DNA from: Deroplatys truncata
Taxonomy: Eukaryota; Arthropoda; Insecta; Mantodea; Mantidae
Assembly: GCA_030765065.1 (NCBI GenBank)
Contig: CM060989.1
Location: 41,221,501 to 41,285,500 of the forward strand
Direction of reading: 5' to 3'
DNA: 64,000 nucleotides
Position numbers and translations under genes: made by a program. This document shows, piece by piece, positions 44,998 through 56,007 of this stretch (position 1 is its first letter; every line of letters starts with the position of its first letter). The notes under the pieces were generated by a model. That model did not search any database, was not told where the DNA came from, and worked only from the letters and a program-made list of their open reading frames with translations.

Positions 44998-46007
44998 GTA
45001 TTGAGAGCGACTTAAAACAAGGCGGTGAAATTCGGTGCTCTCAATAAAGCCTGTTCCATTCCAAGCTAACTGCATTGCAACAGTTTAACTAAAGACCTAG
45101 CACCTGCATACCTCAAAGGCACACTTTGCTAGAGCTGTCCAAGGAGGTATTGTTTGCAACCTGCAGAGGATAAAGGTATTTAAGTTGGGTCTCGCCTGGA
45201 TTCATGATTTCCGGAATAGATAATTTAATTTCTTGTGTGAAATTAGCCTTAATGTACATACAGGAAACGTCTGGGAGAGTTGAGATGGGTGGCAATGATA
45301 GATGTGTTTACAACATGCGACATAGCGCCGCCTCTGACAGTAGATGAATGCCTGTAGTCGGCGATTATAATACCTTGAAGACATTACGACGAAGTTGGTG
45401 CCCTACTGAATGAGTTGTTGAAAGTGCCTTTCAAAGTCTGCAAGAGTAGTTCGGGTTTAACAGCAACTAACAACGTATTGTCTAATGAATTTCCTTCCTT
45501 TCATTCTTCTGAGCTATAATTTTGCAAGTGCAGTAGAAAGAACCCCGCTTAAGGGACACTGGGATTGAATTTTCCAACCTTTTTAATTTTAAATCTACTT
45601 CAAACACTAATGTGATACATTCGTATAACGTTCTCTACCTTCTACCGTTTATTGTAATCGGCGCCAATCAAGAAGGTGATTGACAGTTACTTAACCACGT
45701 GGCGAAAAGCTTTAAATGAATGGAAGGGGATGGGTACATCATGGCGGTTGTCATAGCAACGATTAGAAAAACCAATTAGAATTAAGACGTTTCCATTGAT
45801 ACGATAGACGCAAAAACCTTGTTGCCGATATTGTAACAAGGGTTTAGCATGACATACCTGGCGTGCGACCGTTGCAGAAACATGAACCGCGCGTCTCATC
45901 TTCTGCTGTCGCTGCAATTATAAACAGTGGCTTCCTTTAGCAAGAGCTTAATGTATTTACATAAGTTTACAGACTGCCTGTATACTAAGTTATTTTCCAT
46001 CATCCTG
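44998..46007. other. 1-kb region with promoter-like motif cluster
   Basis: No transposon is recognised. 45660-45920 holds CCAATCA (45664), CACGTG (45696), an X-box-like GTTGTCATAGCAAC (45747-45760), another CCAAT (45770) and ATTATAAAC (45917) in CpG-containing DNA. This may be a host promoter, but no coding exon is visible beside it. Confidence 0.35.
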
Positions 46008-46478
46008 CAGAGAGAGTCAAAAAACTACGAACCGGCTGCGCGGTGATTTTCCTGTCCGCATCATTGGCGCTCGTTGCCGTCTGCCGCTATCATAGAAAGG
46101 CACGGATGAAACCATACAAAATTTTTAAAACTACCTACTTTTAAAGGCTTTACATACCAAATTTATGAAAGGAGATGCTAAAACTGGCCGCAGTCGTTGT
46201 CCAAACAAAATATCCGTCAGGAAATTGCCAGCATTTCTCAACGAGAACTACGGCGAGTGATGGATAGTTTCCTAAACAGATGCCAAAAATGTAAAGTATG
46301 AACAACAACGGTGGCCAGTTTCAGCATCTCCTTTCATAAAATTGGTGAGTAAGGTCTTTAAAAGTAGTTTTAAAAAATGTTGTATGGTTTCATCCGCTCC
46401 CTTCTATGATAGCGGCAGACAGCAGAGGACGCGGACAGAAGAAACACCAGCCGGTTCGTAGTTTTTTGGTTCACTCTG
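46008..46478 (+). mobile_element. Fold-back MITE built from a transposase 3' end
   Basis: Two inverted arms of about 185 bp (46008-46192 and 46294-46478) surround a 100-bp centre. Ends read CAGAGAGAGTCAAAAAAC and, inverted, CAGAGTGAACCAAAAAAC. Across the centre and into the right arm the plus strand encodes RQEIASISQRELRRVMDSFL then NRCQKC and, after a shift, NNNGGQFQHLLS with a stop. This is the C-terminus of a DUF4817-type transposase. The left arm is an inverted copy of the 3' end, stop codon included. No clear TA on the left. Confidence 0.85.
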
Positions 46479-46762
46479 TATTTGTATGGTTGTTTGCTTT
46501 ATGTTTAGGTGTATTCTGTGCGTGTGTTGTGAATATTTGCTATTGTGTTAAAACTTTTAATGGTAATTTAACAATATCCCCCCCCAAAAAAGAGTGACCA
46601 AGACAGCAAGCCAAACGAAAAATTGAGCGTACTTTTAACCGGATAAAATGTGTTTGGTAAAGGTATCCCAATTAAAGGACAAGCACGGGAAATAATATGC
46701 TCTGTGAGAGAATCAGCGGCATTTTCCCATTAGAGCAAGTATCAATATTTCACAGGTACGTA
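46479..46762. other. Unassigned spacer
   Basis: Only a C8/A6 run at 46577-46591 is notable. Confidence 0.4.
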
Positions 46763-47775
46763 TGTGATCTAAAGTATCCAGACACCCCCACAAACATACA
46801 TTTTTCATCTTAGGTGCTTTGTGCTGCCACCTACTGCCTGGTACTCATTATCCGCGACCTCAGCAGTCATTAGACGTCGTGAAACAGCAGAATGGGACGC
46901 TCCGTGGAACTCACGGACTTCGAACGTGGTCAGGTGATAGGGTGTCACTTGTGTCAGAAGTCTGTACGCGAGATTTCCATACTCCTAAACATCCCTAGGT
47001 CCACTGTTTCTGATGTGGTAGTGAAGTGGAAACGTGAAGGGACATGTACAGCACAAAAGCGTACAGGCCGACCTCATCTGTTGACTGACAGAGACCGCCG
47101 ATATTTGAAGAGGGTCGTAAAGAGTAATAGGCAGACATCACACAGGAATTCCAAACTGCATCATGATCCACTCCAAGTACTATGACAGTTAGGCGTGAGG
47201 TGAGAATCCTTGGATTCCATGGTCGAGCGGCTGCTCATAAACCACACATCACACAGGAAAATGCCGAACGACGCCTCGCTTGTTGTAAGGAGCGTCAATA
47301 TTACACGATTGAACAGTGGCAAAACGTTGTGTGGAGTGACGAATCACGGTACACAATGTGGCGATCCGATGGCAGGCTGTGGGTATGGCGAACGCCCAGT
47401 GAACGTCATCTGCTAGCATGTGTAGTGCCAAAGATGAAATTCAGAGGTGGTGGTGTAATGGTGTGGTCGTGTTTGTCCTGGAGGGGGCTTGCATCCCTTG
47501 TTGTTTTGCGTGGCACAATCACAGCGCAGACCTACATTGATATTTTAAGCACCTTCTTGCTTCCCACTGTTGAAGAGCAATTCGGGGATGGCGATTGCAT
47601 CTTTCAACACGATCAAGCACCTGTTCATACTGCACGGGCTGTGGCGGAGTGGTTACACGACAATAACATCCCTGTAATGGACTGGCCTGCACAGAGTCCT
47701 GACTTGAATCCTATAGAACACCTTTGGGATGTTTTGGAACTCCGACTTCGTGCCAGGCCTCACCGAGCTACATCG
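46763..47775 (+). mobile_element. Tc1-like (DD34E) transposon, right end lost
   Basis: The left end TGTGATCTAAAGTATCCAGA follows TA (46761-46762). The DNA-binding part is 46892-47185 (ELTDFERGQVIGCHLCQKSV, RSTVSDVVVKWKREG, GRPHLLTDRDRR). One frameshift near 47130 and a TGA at 47164 separate it from the catalytic frame 47182-47808. That frame keeps all three residues: D53 (VWSDESRY), D144 (FQHDQAPVHT) and E179 (SPDLNPIEHLWD). D144 and E179 are 34 residues apart, hence DD34E. After LRARPHRATSI the family sequence stops at about 47775 and unrelated DNA follows, so the C-terminal tail and right terminal repeat are missing. Confidence 0.9.
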
Positions 47776-47995
47776 ATATCACTCCTCTTCATATACGAAT
47801 ATAAATAACACCCGCCCCTACAATGCAGACGCACACCAGTCGTCTTCGTACACAATTCTAATGCGATAAACGGCAACGTCGCCTCTCTCTCCCCCTCCTC
47901 GAAATGTGAATCCATTTCTTCTATGGCAGCCAGTATATGGGTATACAAACCAATCCTACTAAATCTTACTTTATACTGTGAAGCAGCGGCTACAT
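47776..47995. other. Unassigned spacer upstream of the plus-strand heat-shock promoter
   Basis: C/T-rich at 47880-47900. No recognisable element. Confidence 0.35.
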
Positions 47996-48217
47996 CCAAG
48001 CTTATCGGGAGGTCAGCGCCGAGCGGTCGAAATAAACAAGATAAATGCCGCTTCCCACTGCAAACTCCGGGAGCGCTATCGGGAGATAATTAGGACTTTC
48101 TGGAAGCTTGATCTCCCCCTTCTCCAAAAAGTGTGTCGAAATAGTTCTGGAACGTTCGAGAACCTTCTGTGGAACATCCCACTGCCTATATAAGCGAGCG
48201 CTCTCGCGATAGTCAGT
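47996..48217 (+). promoter_or_regulatory. Heat-shock-type promoter: five-unit HSE, TATA box, initiator
   Basis: Five perfect alternating TTC/GAA units at exact 5-nt spacing (TTC 48145, GAA 48150, TTC 48155, GAA 48160, TTC 48165) form an unusually strong heat-shock element. A weaker upstream one (TTCTGGAAGCTTG) is at 48098-48110. TATATAA at 48187-48193 and TCAGT at 48213-48217 put the initiator A 28 nt from the TATA start. The sequence around the TATA box (CTGCCTATATAAGCGAGC, CGCTCTCGCGAT) and the upstream block (TTATCGGGAGGT, ATAAACAAGATAA) pair with the minus-strand promoter at 12484-12670. Confidence 0.8.
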
Positions 48218-48402
48218 GAACAAGCTATTGCGTTTCCGGTACTACATCAATGGCGATTCTCCGAGCGAATTGCTTACGACTGTGTGACGTGTAGCGAGTG
48301 CTACTGCGGAGCGACGGTTTGTGGAGTGACGAGAGAAGTGAAGTGGAAGTGTCAACGAAGTGAATCAGACAAAAACTGAAAAACTGAACATCACCATATC
48401 TC
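48215..48402 (+). other. 5' leader after heat-shock-type promoter, coding region absent
   Basis: Purine-biased leader with GTGAAGTGGAAGTG, AAGTGAATC and AAAAACTGAAAAACTGAAC, reminiscent of insect hsp70 leaders. It ends at CATCACCATAT, and an inverted R1 repeat begins within about 10 bp. The only early ATG (48250) opens a short frame with no HSP similarity. Confidence 0.5.
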
Positions 48403-48967
48403 CTTCATTTTGATCTAAATAACTTTTGCAGAAATAACTAAGTTACACATTTCGCTGTACGCTGGCCTTAAAATTCCGTCTTGTTTCAATGGAATTGTGA
48501 AAAAGAACTGGATGTTGACAGCACTTTTAAAAAAAAATGGGCTAAGTATTGAACAATTCGAACCATTATTAATGGAAATCTCGGAAATGGCCAATGCCAC
48601 AAAAAAGTTTATTTGAAGCAAATTGTGTGTCTTAAAGAGATCTATATTTTTTGTGTAGTCCGTTTTCGTCTATCGCTGAGCGTTTACTAGTTAGATAAGA
48701 TTATACAAAACTGCTTCCGAATGAAGAGGACTTCACAGGCTATTCCCAGAAAATTCAAGATATGCATTTTATTTGTCATGTAAATTTCTTTAATATATGA
48801 TATTTTAATCAAAATCATTGGAGCCATTTTTTAGAAAATACAAATTTTCGAAAACTGTTCCAAGTAAATGTTAGTTTGAGGAGGGGATTTCTTGGACATA
48901 TTCATGTCTCAATTTTGGAAGTTACTGAAGTATTAACTAAGTTTTCGTTTTTTGAGTAGTGTATTCA

Positions 48968-48998
<31 letters not shown>

Positions 48999-49105
48999 GC
49001 GCGCGGACCTTCTAAAATTCTGTGTTTTGTATTCAGGGGGGTTCCAAAAGCATGGAATGCAATACCTTCTCTACCTGCTAGGTACTTCGTAGAGAAATTG
49101 TCATG
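48403..49105 (-). repeat. R1 repeat, subfamily A, with (CA)n(CG)n
   Basis: Inverted copy from ATTTTGATCTAAATAACTTT (tail side) to the head CTTCTCTACCTGCTAGGTAC. The internal tract has become (CA)10 followed by (CG)11 at 48966-49005, a strongly alternating purine-pyrimidine run. Confidence 0.88.
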
Positions 49106-49629
49106 TACATTGTCACATGGATAAAGGAACTGCATTTTACAGCGGATTTGCGTGTGTTAAGGAAGAAGCAAACAATAGGTGCAATTTTTTTACAATAACA
49201 CAAGAAAGTTGCAACTAGGTTGCAACACGCAGTCTTACTTGCAGGTAATGGAGGAGTCTGCGATGACAATGTCTAAAACAAAGGCAAAAAGCTTTGTAAT
49301 GAGGATGCAATTAAGAATGAGAATAAAGTGTTGCCTAGTTAAAACTGAATGCAACATAATATTCTATTTCGTTTTTATTTGTCCTCCTAGTTAGACTGTT
49401 AATGGTTCACACACTTCAGGATCGTTAGTGTACTTAATGGTGGCAACATAAACTGCCTTACAGGCGATGTTACCCACAGGCTTGCCTACGTTTACCAGGG
49501 CAATAGTGTGGCAAGGAAGCGTAATATCACTTCCAAGAACATCGTTCCTCATGAACATAAACGTCCAGGGCTGGAATAATAAAAAAAATTGCATTCGTAT
49601 TACTTCCTCCACACTATCGTTTACTTTTT
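49106..49629. other. Unassigned spacer
   Basis: No gene or repeat recognised. Confidence 0.4.
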
Positions 49630-50030
49630 ACATATCTACATTGAGGGGACGTATACTCACTTGGCTGCAGAGGACCGAAACGTGGTGTGGAGGTTAAGAG
49701 GAAGGCGTTGGTTTCACTGTGAAAAATCTATAACACAAATCTACTTACACATCCCTAGATTTATTTCCCAACCGTTTGGAATTCCTACATTATTAAATAT
49801 GAATGTTGAGGGGAGATGTCCACCGGTCCAAAAGGCCTGCTTACACGCGCGATCCGCTTCTCTCGGAATCCTCAACAGACGCTATATCCCCACCACTCGT
49901 GGCTAGCAAAAACTCCCAGCCAAGAGTGATGTCATCGCAGACGAAAACAACAATATGTCTAGTAATGACAATAGAGAAAGCAGTATGTCTGGCAATGACA
50001 ATGAAACCCCCAAATTATTAATGCGCTACA
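49630..50030 (+). repeat. R3: solo-LTR-like element, 5' truncated
   Basis: Begins at TTGAGGGGACGTATACTCAC, about 75 bp into the family sequence, and ends GCGCTACA followed by ATAT. An internal tandem duplication (CAACAATATGTCTAGTAATG then GCAGTATGTCTGGCAATG) is specific to this copy. Confidence 0.65.
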
Positions 50031-50224
50031 ATATTTCCTTATAGCTATATGGGACTAGAGGTATATAACAGGTTTTATGCGATAGTCACTTCTTTAAGAT
50101 GGTCTTGAAACTCTTGTTTCTTTGCAAGGCCTAGAGAGAAAGAGAGAAGGGATAGTAATGTTCCTCTAGAAAAGTAAGTATTTAAAAAATTCAAATCAGT
50201 AATATAGTATCCCGAAAAAGGTTA

Positions 50225-50485
50225 ACGTTGCAAAAACTGTATTTTACATAAATGAAATTTTAACAAAATCTACATTTTCTATGTAGTAAGATTTTGTACG
50301 ATTTACCAGTTATGCAAAAGTTATTCAGAATGAAGGGACCTCACAGGCTAAAGTTCCATTTGTCATAAAAATATCTTAAAACATGTGCTATTTTAATCAA
50401 AATTGTTAAAGCGATTTGAGAATATCAAAATTTTCGAACTTTTTTTCATATACAGGGTAGTTTGGGACTGGGGGATTTGAAATTT
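50225..50485 (-). repeat. R1 middle fragment
   Basis: AAAATCTACATTTTCTATGT, the ACCAGTTATGCAAAAG block and AGGGTAGTTTGGGACTGG. Both ends are missing. Confidence 0.7.
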
Positions 50486-50651
50486 CGTATGGATTATTGC
50501 TCACAAGCTTTTGTTTAGAAATAAGCGCTCTGAATAATCACTAACATCTCATCCGTATCTCGTATTGTTACGGTCAAACGCTTTCTAGGAGGCCTCGGTA
50601 CGGTTCATAGCGTAGGATACAGACGGCTACGATAATATATGAAAAAACCGT

Positions 50652-51596
50652 TATTTACTTTCTCTACTACGTATAGTAAGTAGGGGAAGTATTGTATTCC
50701 ACCCAAAAATAAGATACTGAGATTTCACCGGAACCCCCTGAATCCAAAAAAAAGCATTTTTGGAAACATGTCCATGTGTGTGTGTGTCTGTGAACAGTAT
50801 AACGAAGAAACGAACAGTCAGATAAACACCAAACTTGGTATTTCTGGTTCAGTATCTTCCAGAGATGCGACACGAAGGTTTTCAAGAAAATCCCCACCCC
50901 AGATTACCCTTTACATGGAACATTTTTCGAAAATTTTAATTTTCTCAAAAATGGCTCTGACGATTTTGATTAAAATATCACCTGTTTAAGATATTTTCAT
51001 GATAAATGAAATGTATATCTGAATTTTCTGGGAATGTCTCCAAAAGTATTCTTCATTGTGAACGACTTTTGCTAACTGGCAAAACATAAGAGATAAACAA
51101 AATTTTACTACACAAAAAATGTAGATCGCGTTATAATACACAATTTATGTCATACACTTTTTTTTGTTGAGTGAACCATTTTCGTGATATTGCTTGTTAT
51201 TTCCTTAAATTTTTCAATACTTATTTTCTCAAATGGAAATTCGTTATTCATTTTTTGTCTTGGATATGCAAAGAGCATTAATCTGTGGCAAAGAGAATGG
51301 TGCTGCACCTAGCAACCAGCTATTAAGATATATGTCGATGCTTAAAGGCTACTGTATTTCTATATTGCCCTTACACTTACAAAACAAGGGGAACATAGTA
51401 CGGCTTAAGCGATAGTCAAATATTTTTAGAACTGGTCGCTATGTGTAAAATATAATTATCTTTGCATGTCAAAAGATCGTTTCTGCAAATGTTTATCTCG
51501 ATTAATATGAGATAGATGGAGAATAGGAGTTTGTAAAAATAGTTTGTACAAGATTAGGGAAAATCATGTGAGTGTAACACATCAGATTTTTTTACG
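50652..51596 (+). repeat. R1 repeat, full length, subfamily B
   Basis: Closest relative of the copy at 40316-41232. It has a 12-bp deletion after TTTCACCGGAA and extra sequence near 51380-51470 that resembles subfamily A (GCGATAGTCAAATATTTTTA). Tail AGTGTAACACATCAGATTTT. Confidence 0.92.
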
Positions 51597-51828
51597 TACT
51601 GGACATGCAAAGAGAATGGAATGTGCCACATAGCAACCAGCTCTTAAAAGATTTGACGATCGCTTATATACTACCATATTCCCCTTGCACCTACAAGAAA
51701 ATTAGCAATAAGATTAACATCTCGATATCTCGATTAACATGAAGCATATGGAGAATAAGCGTTTGTAAAAATAGTTTGTACAAGAGCAGAGAAAGTCATG
51801 TGAGTGTAACACATCAGATTTTTTTAAT
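51597..51828 (+). repeat. R1 tail, head-to-tail with the preceding copy
   Basis: Only the last about 230 bp of subfamily B (ACTGGACATGCAAAGAGAAT to CACATCAGATTTTTTT), joined directly to the end of the preceding full copy. Confidence 0.85.
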
Positions 51829-53478
51829 AATGATTATGTTACATTTACTTATTTTATTTAATATAATTTATAGGGCGTTTACTAAGAACTATTGTATACA
51901 CCAGATACGCAAAAGCTATAGTGGATTTGATAGGTAAATAACTATTAATCCATTGCTACACCTTTTATATTTAATTTCTTAATCTTCTACTCATTATATA
52001 GAAATCCAGACCCTTTAGTGACTAATGCATTCACTGCACTCTGAACATCTCTTGGAACGTCTTCAGGAATAAATATTCCTCCCTTTCCTGTGCACATTTC
52101 AATTTACACTTATACTATCTGCCATCAATTTCAAATTATTTATATCCATTATCTCCAAGACAACAAGCATTGGTGCCACCATGTTCCCATCCAGAAACGA
52201 TAAATCTACATATTGGGACGTTAAGCTCGGCGAGACGCCATCAGTGCCTTCACCAGAAGTCATTTAAAGGATGGAGGAACGGAGCACACGATGGCGGTAG
52301 CTGGAAGGGAGCGAAAAGTTGTAACTTTTGTCCCCAAACTTTCTAATCTTTAATTTGTCTAGTATTACCTGAACTACATTTAACACAGAAACGATTCAAC
52401 AGTTGGTGGATTTACCTGCGTGGCAGAGGAGGTCCAGCGGTCCATCTTCGTTCTGCCTGGCGCCTATGTCGAGATTTCAAATTAACACTAAATAAATTTA
52501 AAGAACTGACTAGCACAGAGTCCGGTAAGGCACGTGGTTGGTCGAGAGACCACCGTAAAAAACCCATAACTTTAAATACCCGACAAAATGCTGATTAGTG
52601 CCTAGTTCGTAACTGACGTAGGTATGTCAGCAGAAATTACTTAACTCACCCACGTCTCGGATATGAAGTGCTCTTCCACCCCGTGTCACCTAATCTCTAC
52701 TTACTTCAACATCTGTAAATGATTGGCAAGAAAGCTAAAGCCAATCTCCTGGAGTTACTTAAAGTTTTTCCTGAATATCTCCAACTTTATGAATTGGTAT
52801 TTATCAAAACCTGTTAAAATAAAATTATAACCGTCACAATATTTAATTAAATTAATTACTCCGTTTTATGTTTTAGTAGCTGATAACATATTTTATGCCA
52901 TACGAGCTTAAAATATATTTAAAATTTCATGAAAACAATCAAATCGGCAAGCCTCGGACGTTAAATTCATCCCTAATATTAAAAGATTATTTTAATCACT
53001 TATATCAAAAACTATTATTCAAGAAAACTATTAAGTCATTTCTGAGAAATAAAAATAACGAAACATTTTTCGTTATAAGGTTTGTTAGAGATGGAAGTAA
53101 TTTCAAATCTAACATATTTTATATTTGGTAGGTATCTCAACTTTTTACTCTAGGATAGAAGAGGACACTCACATAAACATTTCATATAATTTTTGGGTTC
53201 AGAATGTAAATAAATAAATAAATCATTTTCTTTATTATTAGATACAGGGGAAATTAAAAAGCGTATCTCTGTTTAAAGATCAATATAGAACTTTTGAGTT
53301 GAAAGCAATACTTTCACTACCACAGGTAAGAGTTAGAGAAAGTGACAGAACATTGTCAAAACATTCCTCACATTTATGGAGCGTTAAATATCTTGTGAAT
53401 CATTTTCTGCTAGATGTTTGGTATTTGAAAATCCTTGGTTTAGGCTCTTCTAAATTTGGAAGATCCTGCATAACCCAA
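51829..53478. other. Unassigned 1.65-kb region
   Basis: No domain or RNA gene is recognised. 52180-52480 is less AT-rich than the rest. The 78-codon ORF at 52895-53131 is Lys/Phe/Asn-rich as expected by chance in AT-rich DNA. Confidence 0.4.
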
Positions 53479-53861
53479 GTAGGTCTGTACGGGCTCGGAC
53501 CAAGACCTAGGGCCTAATTCGGGCTTAATTTGAAAAAATTGTGTAGGGCTTGGGCTTGAAAATAAACACAAAAAATTAATCGATCACATTTTTTGTCAAC
53601 AACGTTGAGGTGCCAGGAACAGCACAATTATCACAGCATGCGCATGTCCATAGCAGTAGCAACACTGGTAATAAACGAATGTTCGCTTTGATCAGATGCT
53701 GATAACAATAATAAAAAACAGCACGGCAGCTGCACACTCCACCTCCCTCCGTCCACCCATGCTCAGAACATCCTGGGCAGAGTGCAGTATTAGGTGCTGC
53801 AAGTGGTCAATAAGGCAGTTATGTCAGCCTAACTATTTCTAAAAATCTTATGCCTTACACT

Positions 53862-54618
53862 CATATGAATTTCTCTACTCTTGTACAAACTTTTCTACAA
53901 ACGCTTATTCTCCATCTACTTCATGTTAATCGAGATCTTATTGCTAATTTTCTTGTAGGTGCAAGGCAAGTATGGTAGGCTTTAAGCTATAGTCAAATCT
54001 TTTAAGCGCTGGTTGCTATGTGGCGCATTCCATTCTCTTTGTATGTCCAGGACATAAAAAATCGAATAACGGATACCCATTTGAGAAAAAGTATAAAGCA
54101 TTGGAAAATTCAAACAAATAACAAGGAATATCTCAGAAATTTTTCACTCAACAAAAAACAAATGGATATGACATAATTATGTGTTTTAACAAGATGTAAT
54201 TTTTTTTGTAGTAAAACTTTGTCTCTCTCTTACAGTTTACCAGTTATGCAAAATTTATTTAGAGTGAAGAGGATTTTTGGGGGTGTTCTCACACAATTCA
54301 AGATATGCGTTTCATTTGTCATGCAAGTATCTTAAACATATGATACTTTAATCAAAAGTTAGAGCCATTTTTGAGAAAATCAAAATTTTAGAAAAATTTT
54401 CCATGTTAAAGGGTAGTGTTAAGTGGGGGGATTTTCTTAAAAATCTTCGTGTCGTATCATTGGTATTTATCCGAATTCTCGTTTTTGAGTTATGCTGTTC
54501 ACACACACACAGAGAGAGACCTTTTTCTAAAAATGCTGTTTTTAGATTCAGGGTCCTAAAAACATGTATTTCCGGTGAAATCTCTCTTCTACTATAGGTA
54601 GTAGAGAAAGTAAAAACG
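53862..54618 (-). repeat. R1 repeat, subfamily B, near full length
   Basis: Inverted copy from TTTCTCTACTCTTGTACAAA to GTAGTAGAGAAAGTAAAAAC, nested inside the hAT-like pair. Internal tract CACACACACACAGAGAGAG. Confidence 0.9.
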
Positions 54619-54745
54619 GCTCCTTAATTATCCCCAAGGATCTAAATAATACCTTACCAGGTCCTCCCCAACAAGGGGACTAAATTCGCATGTCGGTACT
54701 GGAAATGGAGCCCTAGTTCCTTCATACTGTAGGCAGCAGGTCTTC

Positions 54746-54746
<1 letters not shown>

Positions 54747-54842
<96 letters not shown>
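54747..54842 (+). repeat. (AAT)n microsatellite
   Basis: About 32 perfect AAT units. The minus-strand poly-isoleucine ORF through it is an artefact. Confidence 0.97.
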
Positions 54843-55643
54843 GCAAGGTAATTCTATTTAGAACAAAATTAGGCATTTGGGCTGGGCCGGGTGATACACT
54901 CGCTTCCCTGTATGCCTCCGCAGTTTTGGGAGGTGTTGTACTGGCCTTCACAGACGGAGTATCTATAGCAAGGAAGAGGTGTATCTGTTTACCTTTTCGC
55001 GCATGCAGTGGCGTCCTGCTTTACGTACACAATTCTAGATTGTTCGCATAATATGACTACATAACTTTCAGCAATAGCTTTACTGGTCATCAGTTATAAT
55101 AACCATGTTTAAATATTTAACTAAATGAAACCCTGTTTTGCACAATATCTCCACGAAAAATATTTTTAATGGTAACATAATGTAAAACAAACATGTTATA
55201 CCTTCTACTCTCAAAGGTAGTATACCTACTAGGCATAACTTTAATAATCTGCTCAATCTCCATTCTTGTTCAACACCTGATTTAGCCGCCTCTGTATCAC
55301 TCGTCGCACTTTAGGAACGCTGTCATAAAATGTGTGAACATTTGCTGTAGAGCCAGAATTCTTCCAGCACCTGATTAAAGCTATTGCTCAAGGTTATATA
55401 TTCACATGTGGATAAACTAGTTGTGTAGTAAAACCGAACACCACCGCATATGCGAAAAGATTAACAGATACGTACACCTCCTTCTTGATATGCATGCTCC
55501 ACCTCCGAAGGCCAGAAGAATGCCTCCCAAAGCTACGGTGACGGCATATATGGAAGCGAGTGTACTGTATAAACTGATCTTGGGCTCGGGCTAGGTTCAA
55601 ATGGACCGGACCTAAGAATTTTGGCCCGTGCAGACCTCTACAC

Positions 55644-56007
55644 TATGGGAATATCGCGTCCAGAGTTTTACTGCAGCGTTAAGAGAAAGGCCGCGCTTAA
55701 GTATCACGAACATGACCTACTACTCTTATAACGGTTCAAAATTAATTCCTTTGTTATCAATGTCGAAGATGTGATTTGCTAACAACACAATGTCGCCATT
55801 TCAACTAACGAAATCGTAAATGTAAGAGGTTCATTAAGCATGTAGGCTAAGTATCAGAACAATATGTGATTATCGTGTGTTGTTATGGAATTATTTTCAG
55901 GTTGAGTTTAGAACACTAAATCGCGCTCTTTTGTATTACGGCTAACTGGTACGAGTTATGGTACATTTGTTGGTTTATCACTAACTTGTACTCAAAGTAT
56001 AAAGAGA
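55644..56007. other. Unassigned spacer
   Basis: No gene or repeat recognised. Confidence 0.4.

Larger units (their letters stand above)
53479..55643. mobile_element. hAT-like element defined by inverted ends
   Basis: AGGTCTGTACGGGCTCGG (53481) faces an inverted AGGTCTGCACGGGCC near 55637. Both sides carry subterminal GGGCTTGGGC/GGGCTCGGGC motifs and AGGGCCTA/CCGGACCTA. Such TCTGCACGGGC ends are typical of insect hAT transposons. No BED zinc finger or hAT dimerisation domain is visible. The interior holds an R1 copy and an AAT microsatellite. An 8-bp duplication is not evident. Confidence 0.45.

Noticed and set aside
47210..47431. ORFs overlapping the Tc1 transposase in other frames
   Set aside because: Shadow frames of the 47182-47808 catalytic frame; no independent motifs.
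54628..54951. 107-codon minus ORF with poly-isoleucine
   Set aside because: Produced by the (AAT)n microsatellite.
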